From: Candidatus Gastranaerophilales bacterium
GTDB taxonomy: Bacteria; Cyanobacteriota; Vampirovibrionia; Gastranaerophilales; Gastranaerophilaceae
Length of the DNA: 12,427 nt
Assembly (NCBI GenBank): GCA_021199975.1
Contig: JAJQHF010000207.1
Span: 1-12,427 of the forward strand
Direction: 5' to 3'
The notes below the pieces were generated by a model that saw nothing but the letters and a program-made list of their open reading frames with translations, made no database searches and was not told the origin of the DNA. Positions 6,585-12,427 of this stretch are shown piece after piece. The translations under genes were made by a program, and so were the position numbers. Numbering within the stretch: position 1 is the stretch's first letter; the number at the start of each line of letters is the position of its first letter.

Positions 6585-7322
6585 ATTTTCAACTCCTATT
6601 ATTAAAGTACCAAGATTATCTAATTTAAAAGAACTGCGCACCCTTAAAGGTACATTAAATTGTTTTGCCGTTTCAACAGAACGGGGATGTAGTACATTAG
6701 CGCCTACCCGTGCAAGTTCAAGCATTTCTTCGTAGGAAATTATATCAGCTTTCTTTATATTTGGAACAATTCTAGGGTCTGTAGCATATACCCCTTCAAC
6801 ATCTGTATAAATATCGCATCTTTCCGCATTTAATGCTGCTGCTATAGCAACCGCCGAAGTATCTGAACCGCCTCTGCCTAATGTGGTTATTTCTCCTTCG
6901 GGTGTCACTCCTTGAAATCCTGCAACTACAATTATGTTACCCTCTCTTAAATATTTATTTAATTTTTCTGTTTTTATATCAACAATTCGTGCTTTTGAAT
7001 GAATACATTCTGTTATAATTCCAACCTGCTGACCATTCATGCTCAACGCTTTGTAACCGTTTGATTGAATCGCCATCGAAAGAAGTGCAATTGATACTTG
7101 TTCTCCTGTCGATAAAAGCATATCCATTTCTCTTGAATCAGGATTATTTGTAACTTCTTTTGCCAACTTTATAAGATAATCCGTAGTATGCCCCATTGCA
7201 GAAACAACAACTACAACATCATTTCCGTTTTCTTTTTCCCTAATAACCGCTTTAGCTACATTATGAATTTTTTGCGGATCGGCAACCGATGTACCTCCAA
7301 ATTTTTGTACGATAATTCCCAC
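6066..7322 (-). CDS. lysC: Aspartate kinase (aspartokinase)
   Basis: The product has 418 residues. It phosphorylates aspartate, the first step towards lysine, threonine, methionine and diaminopimelate. The catalytic domain shows KFGGTS (7-12), STGE (71-74), GRGGSDTSA (149-157) and YTDVEGVYATDPR (172-184). Two ACT domains follow (about 263-330 and 341-410, with 'MISTSEIKIS' at 373-382), giving the standard monofunctional enzyme under feedback control by amino acids. The start is GTG with AAGGA 8 nt upstream. It is the third gene of a minus-strand operon, 5 nt after the TPR gene, so its ribosome site lies inside the end of that gene. No lysine riboswitch can precede it directly. An internal start is listed separately. 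Homoserine dehydrogenase is not fused. Confidence 0.97.
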   Translation of the reverse strand: MGIIVQKFGGTSVADPQKIHNVAKAVIREKENGNDVVVVVSAMGHTTDYLIKLAKEVTNNPDSREMDMLLSTGEQVSIALLSMAIQSNGYKALSMNGQQVGIITECIHSKARIVDIKTEKLNKYLREGNIIVVAGFQGVTPEGEITTLGRGGSDTSAVAIAAALNAERCDIYTDVEGVYATDPRIVPNIKKADIISYEEMLELARVGANVLHPRSVETAKQFNVPLRVRSSFKLDNLGTLIIGVENMEIYKPVAGVAADSSQVRILLSNLPDIPGTAAKLFTALADNNISVDMIIQSLANNGTNSIAFTVDSDDLDTALKILKEQKGTVQAGEILTDKDISKVSIVGAGMVDRPGIAADMFKALADNNINIKMISTSEIKISCLVEKQNANKAIKALCKKFDLESENIAVVKGDLPEV

Positions 7323-7327
7323 TGTAC

Positions 7328-9034
7328 TTATCCTTTATGAATGTTTAATGTTTTGCTTATGTATTTGCTAATTTCATTTTGATTTAAAATGTCAGAATTT
7401 TTTTCTTTCATCTTTTCTAAATATGAATTGAGCATATTCACATTATAGTTCGAAGGATTTTCTTCTACAAGTATTTTATATGATTGATAATACAAATATA
7501 AACAGGGTTCTGAATTTTTATCTTCTTCGCTTAATGAATACAAAATATTTAAAGCTTCCTGCGGTTTATTAATATTAATTAATGCTTGAATTTTTATTAA
7601 TTTTGCTTCTTTTTTGTCGGGATTGTTATTTAAAATAATATCTGTTTTTTCAATCACATCACTGTATATTCCTGCTTTTAAACCTGCAAGAGCATATATA
7701 AGTACAACTTTTTCTGATTTTCTGTTTATCTGGTATGCCTTTCTTATTTTTCTCAGAGCTTCTTTTGTATTATCAGTTTCCAATAAACATATTGTACAGT
7801 TTATTAGCGCTTCTATATGCTGAGGATAATATTCCATTGTTTTTTCATAATAATCAATGCTTTTTTTTAATCTGCCAAGTTTATAAAAACAGTTTGCTAT
7901 GTAAAAATAGAGGTATGCTTTTTCAGCGGATATCTCTATTGATTTGAAGAAAATTTGAATTGCATTTTGATAATCTTTCCTGTTGTAGTATATAATTCCT
8001 AAATCTGCAAGAGCAGAAGCATTTGAAGGATTTGAGGATAAAGCTTGTTTAAAGTAATTCTCTGCTTCTTCGGTATTATTCTCTTTATAAAAACAGCAGC
8101 CTAATCTATATAAAGCGGAGGAGTCATTTTTTTTGAGTTCAATTGCTTTATAAAGTTTTGTTTTTGCGGCTTGTATTTCATTAATTTTTAACAGAGAAAT
8201 ACCCTCTGCAAGGAAAAATTCAAAATCGTTAATACCGTTTCCTTCTCCTTTTTTGTAAATTTCCAACATCTCATCTTTTTTATTTAAAGTTGTATATGTT
8301 TGCGCCAATAATATATAAACGGAAGGATTTAAAGCATCATTTGAAATATCTCTTTGTGCATATTCTATAACAGCAGGATAATTTTTTTCTTTTTTATAAC
8401 ATAAAGCAATATAATAATTTAAATTTTTATAATTAGGACAAATTGCTTCCAACTGTTTAAATTCGGAGAACGCTTCAGATATTTTTTCTGTTTCAAAAAA
8501 CATAACCCCTAAAATAAAATATGTATGAATATTAGAGGGATTTAAAAGTTTTGACTTTTTTAACATATCAATAGCTTTTTGTTTTTTTTGCAATTTCGCA
8601 TATAAGATTCCATAGTTTAAATATATTTCCGGATCTGAAGGCGAAAGTTTAAGAGCTTTTTTTAATGTATTTTCAGCTTTTTCAAACTTATCCTCCGCAA
8701 TATACACACTGCCTAAAATCGTATAAGCATACGAACATTGTGAATCTCTTTTAAGGGCTTCTTTTAAAACTGCTTCTGCCTTTTGATACTCTCTTAATTT
8801 TGTATAAATAATACCTAAACTAATACATGGTTTCGGATTTTTTCCAAACATCATTATTGCTGTTTCAAGTTTTTCAATTGCGCTATTAAAATCCTTTAGG
8901 TGAGCAAAATGCATTCCCCAATTTGTATATGCCAATGATGGTATCTCAATATTATTTGTAATTTTTAAATATTCTTTTGTATAATCATCGAATTTTTGTA
9001 TTTTACTAATTATTTGTTTGAAAAAATTTATCAT
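7328..9034 (-). CDS. TPR-repeat protein
   Basis: The product has 568 residues and is built almost wholly of about 13-14 tetratricopeptide repeats (34-residue helix pairs with pattern ...LG..Y......A...F..A....P). Clear examples are 'AYTILGSVYIAEDKFEKAENTLKKALKLSPSD' type units in the first half and 'ALADLGIIYYNRKDYQNAIQIFFKSIEI' in the middle. There is no signal peptide or membrane segment, so it is probably a cytoplasmic scaffold. An open frame extends upstream to 9070, but the ATG at 9034 is preferred because it overlaps the TGA of the phosphatase gene (ATGA at 9034-9031). It lacks a good Shine-Dalgarno and is probably coupled. Partner and function are unknown; sharing a transcript with kdsC and lysC does not by itself reveal a role. 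Confidence 0.88.
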   Translation of the reverse strand: MINFFKQIISKIQKFDDYTKEYLKITNNIEIPSLAYTNWGMHFAHLKDFNSAIEKLETAIMMFGKNPKPCISLGIIYTKLREYQKAEAVLKEALKRDSQCSYAYTILGSVYIAEDKFEKAENTLKKALKLSPSDPEIYLNYGILYAKLQKKQKAIDMLKKSKLLNPSNIHTYFILGVMFFETEKISEAFSEFKQLEAICPNYKNLNYYIALCYKKEKNYPAVIEYAQRDISNDALNPSVYILLAQTYTTLNKKDEMLEIYKKGEGNGINDFEFFLAEGISLLKINEIQAAKTKLYKAIELKKNDSSALYRLGCCFYKENNTEEAENYFKQALSSNPSNASALADLGIIYYNRKDYQNAIQIFFKSIEISAEKAYLYFYIANCFYKLGRLKKSIDYYEKTMEYYPQHIEALINCTICLLETDNTKEALRKIRKAYQINRKSEKVVLIYALAGLKAGIYSDVIEKTDIILNNNPDKKEAKLIKIQALININKPQEALNILYSLSEEDKNSEPCLYLYYQSYKILVEENPSNYNVNMLNSYLEKMKEKNSDILNQNEISKYISKTLNIHKG

Positions 9035-9501
9035 AGTAAGTAATCCGCGACTTCCCTTACTGCAGAACATCCGCCGTTATTTTTTGTTATAAAAATATTT
9101 TTTACACTCTTTACATTAATATGAGCATTATTAACGGTTACAGGAAAAGATACAAAGTTTAAACACTCCGTATCATTTATATCATCCCCCATATAAAGAG
9201 CATTTTGAGGCTTTAAATTATATTTATCGAGCAAGTTTTTCAGAACATTTATTTTTTTTCTTTCATTTTGGAAAATGTCTATTGATGGAAATTTTTCTTT
9301 TAAAACTTCAATTGCGGCAGATTTTTCACCGGAAATAACAGCAAATTTTATCCCGCTTTTTAACAAGTTTGCAACTGCCATAATATCTTTGTAATCAATT
9401 TGTTTTGATGTTCTTCCGTCAGAATATACTGTTAATTTTCCGTCGGTAAATATGCCGTCAAAATCACAAATAAATATTTTGATATCTTCTTTCTTAAACA
9501 T
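9031..9501 (-). CDS. kdsC: HAD phosphatase, KdsC-like (Kdo-8-phosphate phosphatase)
   Basis: The product has 156 residues, the size of KdsC. HAD motifs: DFDGIFTDG (13-21; nucleophile Asp13, acid/base Asp15), VISGE (55-59), Lys82/Lys83, and GDDINDTEC (105-113) binding Mg2+. The C-terminal 'NGGCSAVREVADYLL' matches the KdsC tail that reaches into the neighbouring active site of the tetramer. KdsC removes phosphate from Kdo-8-phosphate to supply Kdo for the lipopolysaccharide core. The usual 'F..rDG.G' substrate segment reads 'IDYKDIMAV', so a related substrate such as acylneuraminate-9-phosphate is possible. No other Kdo gene is nearby. It is first in the minus-strand operon, and no Shine-Dalgarno is seen in the AT-rich 25 bases before the ATG. 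Confidence 0.82.
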   Translation of the reverse strand: MFKKEDIKIFICDFDGIFTDGKLTVYSDGRTSKQIDYKDIMAVANLLKSGIKFAVISGEKSAAIEVLKEKFPSIDIFQNERKKINVLKNLLDKYNLKPQNALYMGDDINDTECLNFVSFPVTVNNAHINVKSVKNIFITKNNGGCSAVREVADYLL

Positions 9502-9534
9502 AACAAATTATAAATAAATTAACTAAACAAAAAA

Positions 9535-9564
9535 ATTATACCATATCTAAGGGGAAATTGTCCG
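9535..9564 (-). promoter_or_regulatory. Candidate promoter of the kdsC-TPR-lysC operon
   Basis: On the minus strand, CGGACA (9564-9559; 4/6 to TTGACA), an 18-nt spacer and a perfect TATAAT (9540-9535). Transcription would begin near 9528, leaving a leader of about 27 nt before the ATG at 9501. It is the only good -10 box in this part of the intergenic region. Confidence 0.55.
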
Positions 9565-9595
9565 ATAAAATTTCTTTAAGTAAAGTTACAAAAAT

Positions 9596-9620
9596 ATAAA
9601 TAAATTACTTGATTATTTAT
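9596..9620. repeat. AT-rich 8-bp inverted repeat between divergent genes
   Basis: ATAAATAA (9596-9603), 9-nt loop, TTATTTAT (9613-9620), near the middle of the 236-bp divergent region between kdsC and rpsP. It may be a protein-binding site. The arms contain no G or C, so chance is a real alternative. No convincing rpsP promoter was found around it. Confidence 0.25.
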
Positions 9621-9639
9621 CTTGCTTATGTTTTTATAA

Positions 9640-9726
9640 AAAAGAGCTTATCAATTATCCTCTTTTAAATTGAAAGTTCAACGGCTGCAAGTGCTTTATA
9701 GCAAAGTTGCAATTTAAAATGGAGAG
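9640..9726 (+). promoter_or_regulatory. Possible structured leader of rpsP
   Basis: Three inverted repeats lie in the leader. Hairpin A: AAAAGAG (9640-9646) with CTCTTTT (9660-9666). Stem B: TTTTAAATTG (9663-9672) with CAATTTAAAA (9710-9719). Hairpin C inside B: TGCAA-g-TGCT-ttat-AGCA-aag-TTGCA (9686-9711). A and B share TTTT at 9663-9666 and so compete. The right arm of B ends 1 base before GGAGAG (9721-9726), the ribosome site of rpsP. Ribosomal protein genes often have autoregulatory leaders; function here is inferred. Confidence 0.38.
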
Positions 9727-9737
9727 AAATACCGAAT

Positions 9738-10094
9738 ATGGTTAAAATCAGATTAAGAAGATTAGGATATAAGAAAAACCCTGTTTACAGAGTAGTTGTG
9801 TTAAACTCAACAACAAAAAGAGAAGCGGCACCTATTCAGCAACTTGGTTATTATAATCCTAAAACAAAAGAAATGCAGTTAGATAAACAATCTGCATTGG
9901 ATTGGATAAAAAAAGGAGCACAGCCTACTCAAACAGTAAAGTTTTTAATAGATAACTGTAATGAAGAAGGTAAATTAAATTACGTAAAAAAAGAAACCGA
10001 AAAGTTATCTAAAAAAGCTCAGGCTAAACTTCAAGCAGAAAAAGAAGCTGCGGCTAAAGCTGAGGCAGAAGCTGCGCAGGAAGCTTCCGCATAA
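9738..10094 (+). CDS. rpsP: Small ribosomal subunit protein bS16
   Basis: The product has 118 residues. The first 80 or so are classic S16: 'MVKIRLRRLGYKKNPVYRVVV' and 'QLGYYNPKT', 'DWIKKGAQPTQTV'. S16 helps assemble the 30S 5' domain. The rest (about 90-118) is a Lys/Glu/Ala-rich helical tail absent from the 82-residue E. coli protein; such tails occur in several phyla. GGAGAG is 11 nt before the ATG, a rather long spacing, but the start is fixed by the conserved N-terminus. The usual followers (KH-domain gene, rimM, trmD) are missing: a terminator comes straight after, so rpsP is a single-gene unit here. Confidence 0.97.
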   Translation: MVKIRLRRLGYKKNPVYRVVVLNSTTKREAAPIQQLGYYNPKTKEMQLDKQSALDWIKKGAQPTQTVKFLIDNCNEEGKLNYVKKETEKLSKKAQAKLQAEKEAAAKAEAEAAQEASA

Positions 10095-10129
10095 TATAAA
10101 ATTTTTACAGGGAAAGAGAACACTTATTT

Positions 10130-10156
10130 ACCGCTTTAAACAAAGCGGTTTTTTTT
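10130..10156 (+). terminator. Rho-independent terminator after rpsP
   Basis: ACCGCTTT (10130-10137), loop AAAC, AAAGCGGT (10142-10149), then an unbroken run of T to 10156. This is an 8-bp perfect stem with a classic U-tract, 35 bp after the rpsP stop. Confidence 0.93.
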
Positions 10157-10200
10157 ATGGTAAAATTTTAAAAGTAATTATTTATGATAATAACTTGCCG

Positions 10201-10206
10201 TATAAT
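10201..10206 (+). promoter_or_regulatory. Candidate -10 box for mntP
   Basis: A perfect TATAAT 26 nt before the mntP ATG, after the rpsP terminator. No good -35 box is seen at 16-18 nt (nearest is TTATTT at 10178-10183). The implied leader is about 20 nt, too short for a manganese riboswitch of the yybP-ykoY type. Confidence 0.45.
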
Positions 10207-10232
10207 TTAACAGCACAGGATTTGAGTGAAAA

Positions 10233-10775
10233 ATGGGTATTTACGAAATTATTATTTTATCAGTAGCGTTGGCATTGGATGCCATGCTTGTGAGTTTTTC
10301 TTATGGCTTGATTGTTAAAAGTAAGAAATTGTTAAATGCCTTAAATTTGTCTGTTTCTTTTGGCTTCTTTCAATTTATAATGCCTGTTATAGGGTGGCAT
10401 TTAACAGGATTTATTTATGATTACATAAAAATATATTCAAAATGGATAGTTTTTGGTGTGTTTATGTGGTTGGGATTAAAGTTTTTGAAAGAAGGATATT
10501 CAAACGAAAACAAAGATATACAAGAAAAATGTATTTCTTTTTCCTGTATAATATGTCTTGCATTAGCAACAAGTATAGATGCCTTCGGAGCAGGTGTTTC
10601 AATAAGATTTACAAACACAGAAATTATGCTTCCTTCCGTAATAATAGGAATAATAACATTTCTTTTATCGTGTTTCGGCTTTTTTTCGGCGGGGATATTT
10701 TGTAAATTACCTCCAAAATATATAAGTACGGCAGGTGCTGTATTGTTAATATATTTAGCGGTAAAGTCTTTGTAA
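10233..10775 (+). CDS. mntP: Manganese efflux pump MntP
   Basis: The product has 180 residues, the normal MntP length, with six hydrophobic segments (about 3-25, 37-60, 70-86, 101-122, 132-155, 165-179). Two internal homologous halves show the paired motif: 'ALALDAMLVSFSYG' (12-25) and 'LALATSIDAFGAGVS' (109-123), with the membrane aspartates Asp16 and Asp116 expected to take part in Mn2+ export. 'FGFFQFIMPVIGW' (43-55) is also typical. It exports excess Mn2+ across the inner membrane. It is transcribed alone after the rpsP terminator; the ribosome site is weak (AGGA at 10217-10220, 12 nt from the ATG). Confidence 0.93.
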   Translation: MGIYEIIILSVALALDAMLVSFSYGLIVKSKKLLNALNLSVSFGFFQFIMPVIGWHLTGFIYDYIKIYSKWIVFGVFMWLGLKFLKEGYSNENKDIQEKCISFSCIICLALATSIDAFGAGVSIRFTNTEIMLPSVIIGIITFLLSCFGFFSAGIFCKLPPKYISTAGAVLLIYLAVKSL

Positions 10776-10961
10776 TTAATTTTAAATTTTAAATTAAATA
10801 TATAAATAATGTGTTGCGAAAAGAAAACTTTTCATGTAGTATATATTTTGTCACTTGTTGAAAGCAAAGCAGTAAGCATAGCGGCACATTAAAATTTAAT
10901 GAAGTAAAAAGCTGTTATGATTAAATGCAAAACTAAAACGGGTTAAGTAAAAACTTCTAAT
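10776..10961 (+). other. Intergenic region before the tRNA pair, with a candidate promoter
   Basis: No ORF of note. It starts with an all-A/T inverted repeat (TTAATTT 10776-10782 / AAATTAA 10791-10797), a doubtful terminator for mntP. A candidate tRNA promoter is TTGCGA (10814-10819), 17-nt spacer, TAGTAT (10837-10842), each 4/6 to consensus, with GAAAAG-aaaa-CTTTTC (10818-10833) inside it. RNA from it would carry about 110 nt ahead of tRNA-Gly. Confidence 0.35.
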
Positions 10962-11034
10962 GCGGAAGTAGCTCAGTTGGTAGAGCATCTGCCTTCCAAG
11001 CAGAATGTCGCGGGTCCGAGTCCCGTCTTCCGCT
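10962..11034 (+). tRNA. tRNA-Gly(TCC)
   Basis: 73 nt. Acceptor GCGGAAG/CTTCCGC with discriminator T; D-stem GCTC/GAGC; anticodon stem TCTGC/GCAGA around loop CTTCCAA, anticodon TCC; T-stem GCGGG/CCCGT with loop TCCGAGT. U73 fits bacterial tRNA-Gly. The 3' CCA is not encoded and must be added after transcription. Confidence 0.96.
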
Positions 11035-11048
11035 TATTTTGATTATAT

Positions 11049-11119
11049 GGCGGCATGGCCAAGTGGTAAGGCAGAAGCCTGCAAAGCTTTTATCCCCAGT
11101 TCGAATCTGGGTGCCGCCT
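11049..11119 (+). tRNA. tRNA-Cys(GCA)
   Basis: 71 nt. Acceptor GGCGGCA/TGCCGCC with discriminator T, the key identity base for tRNA-Cys; D-stem GGCC/AGGC; anticodon stem GAAGC/GCTTT around loop CTGCAAA, anticodon GCA; T-stem CCCAG/CTGGG with loop TTCGAAT. CCA is not encoded. It lies 14 nt after tRNA-Gly and probably shares its transcript. Confidence 0.96.
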
Positions 11120-11284
11120 TTTAATTTCAAATAGGTGTTTCTTTTGTTTTTTGGAGAAAGGGAGTATAGAAGTTATAAAAATTTACAAAAATTCATGTAA
11201 ATGATTGACGTAATATCGAAAAAAACAGCATAAACTTGTTGTAGCAGTATTTATACAAGAAAAAAATATAATTTTAAAATTAAT

Positions 11285-11313
11285 TTGCCCATTTTAACTA
11301 ACACGTGTAAAAT
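11285..11313 (+). promoter_or_regulatory. Candidate promoter of the PilP/GspC-like gene
   Basis: TTGCCC (11285-11290; 4/6), 17-nt spacer, TAAAAT (11308-11313; 5/6), starting RNA near 11320, about 30 nt before the ATG. The palindrome ACACGTGT (11301-11308) touches the -10 box. The rest of the 231-base gap (11120-11350) holds no gene; a perfect TATAAT at 11267-11272 has no -35 partner. Confidence 0.42.
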
Positions 11314-11350
11314 ATAAGAAGAAACTTGTTCGTAATAAAGAGTGAGAGAT

Positions 11351-12352
11351 ATGGCAGACAAAGAAAATAATCAGTGGGAAGATACAGAATATATTGACGA
11401 AGAAAATGAAAATCAAGAATATTCGGATTATAACCAACAGGAATTAGATAGTGAATATGAGGAAGATGACACGGAAGATTATGATGATTATGATCAGGAT
11501 ACCTATGAAGAATCGCCATCTTCCGGAAAGAAAAAAAGTCCACTTATAATTCTGTTGATACTTCTATTATTACTTGGTGTAATCGGAGCTTTAGCTGTAC
11601 CAAAATTGATGGGCAATAACGGTAATTCAACCGTAAATAATAATGAATCAAAATTAAATAATCCGGGCATGGAACAACAGCAAAATAATTCTGAAAATTT
11701 AGCAGATTCGTTCTTTGATGCAGCAGGCGGCGAAAATTCCGATATGATGAGTGTAGATTTCAATGATAACGGGGAAATTAACTTATCAGAAGGCAATGAA
11801 AATGATAGTAACGTTGCTACTATTTCTTATGCTCCCGATTCTGAAGGAGATTCTAGTAATAGCGATTTATTTGAAAATCAAGAACAATCTGTATCGGATG
11901 ATAATCAGGGAAATGATGCAATAATGGTTGTTTATAATAAAGCAACAAGACAAAATCCTTTTAAACCGCCAATTGAAGAAAAATCAAAAAATGATTCTTT
12001 TGAAACCTTGGATGATGTACAATTTGAGATAATCGAACCACCGACAGCTTCTACTCCTGATGAAAATCTTACAAGATTGTTACAAACTCAAATTTCCGGT
12101 ATTTTATACGATAATGAAAGTCCTTCTGCTATAGTCAATTTAAACGGAATAGACAGGTTTGTAAAAGTTGGTGATGTCGTTTCAGGATATAAAATAGTAA
12201 GTATAACAAATGATAAAGTTCAAATAAGTTATAAAAATAACAGTTATGTAGCCGCAATAGGGGAACTGTTTACAAGGGGCAGTTTAGAAAAACAGGCGGC
12301 AATTGTTAATATGGAAAATAAATTTGCAGGCAGATATAAAAATAATAACTAG
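11351..12352 (+). CDS. Single-pass membrane protein with PilP/GspC-like periplasmic domain
   Basis: The product has 333 residues. Positions 1-58 are a very acidic cytoplasmic segment (Asp/Glu/Tyr repeats), 64-84 are one membrane helix after a GKKKSP stop (inside-positive), and 90-195 are Asn/Ser-rich linker. 'RQNPFKPP' (199-206) matches the R-x-(N/D)-PF signature of PilP. Residues about 245-305 form a small beta domain ('ISGILYDNESPSAIVNLNG', 'VKVGDVVSGYKIVSI') like the PilP/GspC homology region that links the inner-membrane platform to the secretin. Proteobacterial PilP is a lipoprotein, so the membrane anchor is more GspC-like. GTG at 11342 is also in frame; the ATG at 11351 is chosen, with GAGAG at 11344-11348. 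The following exported-protein gene fits a secretin. The pilus role is inferred. Confidence 0.68.
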   Translation: MADKENNQWEDTEYIDEENENQEYSDYNQQELDSEYEEDDTEDYDDYDQDTYEESPSSGKKKSPLIILLILLLLLGVIGALAVPKLMGNNGNSTVNNNESKLNNPGMEQQQNNSENLADSFFDAAGGENSDMMSVDFNDNGEINLSEGNENDSNVATISYAPDSEGDSSNSDLFENQEQSVSDDNQGNDAIMVVYNKATRQNPFKPPIEEKSKNDSFETLDDVQFEIIEPPTASTPDENLTRLLQTQISGILYDNESPSAIVNLNGIDRFVKVGDVVSGYKIVSITNDKVQISYKNNSYVAAIGELFTRGSLEKQAAIVNMENKFAGRYKNNN

Positions 12353-12371
12353 AGGAGTAAAAACATATATT

Positions 12372-12427
12372 ATGAAAAAAGAGTTTACAAACATATCAAA
12401 AATTTTGATTGTAACGGGATGTGTGTC
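12372..12427 (+). CDS. Start of an exported protein, possibly the pilus secretin (partial)
   Basis: The open frame begins MKKEFTNISKILIVTGCV and runs off the window. It has a Lys-containing n-region and a hydrophobic core, as in a signal peptide. It lies 19 nt after the PilP/GspC-like gene, with AGGAG at 12353-12357, 14 nt from the ATG, which is longer than usual. A PilQ/GspD-type secretin is the expected neighbour, but nothing in these 18 residues proves it. Confidence 0.5.
   Translation, partial: MKKEFTNISKILIVTGCV

Noticed and set aside
7323..7420. Lysine riboswitch before lysC
   Set aside because: Only 5 nt separate lysC from the TPR gene, and the upstream sequence is coding.
9035..9070. 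Twelve extra N-terminal residues on the TPR protein
   Set aside because: The extension lies inside the phosphatase gene in another frame and lacks a ribosome site; the ATGA overlap at 9034 is the better start.
10157..10232. yybP-ykoY manganese riboswitch before mntP
   Set aside because: The space between the rpsP terminator and the ATG is 76 nt, with the likely -10 box only 26 nt before the ATG, and no riboswitch motif is seen.
10962..11119. tRNA genes as the prophage attachment site
   Set aside because: They lie about 6 kb from the last phage gene with an intact host operon between, and no copy of a tRNA 3' end is found near the phage border.
1..12427. CRISPR array or insertion sequence
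   Set aside because: No regularly spaced repeats, transposase frame or terminal inverted repeats were found on either strand.

Overview
The window is low-GC DNA from a Gram-negative-type bacterium carrying part of a T7-like (podovirus) prophage. Three things point to a Gram-negative envelope: a KdsC-like Kdo-8-phosphate phosphatase, a PilP/GspC-like pilus protein, and the start of an exported protein where a secretin would be expected. The gene content and AT-rich style would suit gut Vampirovibrionia/Gastranaerophilales (Melainabacteria) or a similar lineage. That assignment is inference; no marker gene here settles it.

Bases 1-4870 are a tightly packed, all-plus-strand phage virion cassette. 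In order it holds the end of a probable gp13/acetyltransferase-like protein, a gp14-like internal virion protein, a gp15-like internal virion protein, a tail fibre with a T7 gp17-type N-terminus, a tail-fibre-associated protein, a DUF1353 protein, a compact 186-base stretch with two tiny coupled ORFs and several possible hairpins, and a small membrane/coiled-coil protein in the place where T7 has its holin. Nearly every junction is an ATGA or TAATG overlap. A radical SAM/SPASM-like gene (4949-5980) follows under its own likely promoter, which a perfect AT-rich palindrome overlaps. It ends at a perfect 27-bp bidirectional hairpin terminator. No integrase or attachment site is visible, so the prophage edge cannot be fixed.

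Bases 6066-9501 are a minus-strand host operon: kdsC-like phosphatase, a TPR-repeat protein and aspartate kinase lysC, with a 4-base overlap and a 5-base gap. Inside lysC, a consensus Shine-Dalgarno lies 8 nt before Met247. This is where alpha2beta2 aspartate kinases of Bacillus and Corynebacterium start their separate beta subunit.

Bases 9502-12427 read on the plus strand: a possible structured leader and rpsP (ribosomal protein S16), a terminator, mntP (manganese exporter), tRNA-Gly(TCC), tRNA-Cys(GCA), then a PilP/GspC-like membrane protein and the first 18 codons of an exported protein that may be the pilus secretin. The features most worth a second look are 4457-4642, the operator-like palindrome before the radical SAM gene, the internal lysC start and the rpsP leader.
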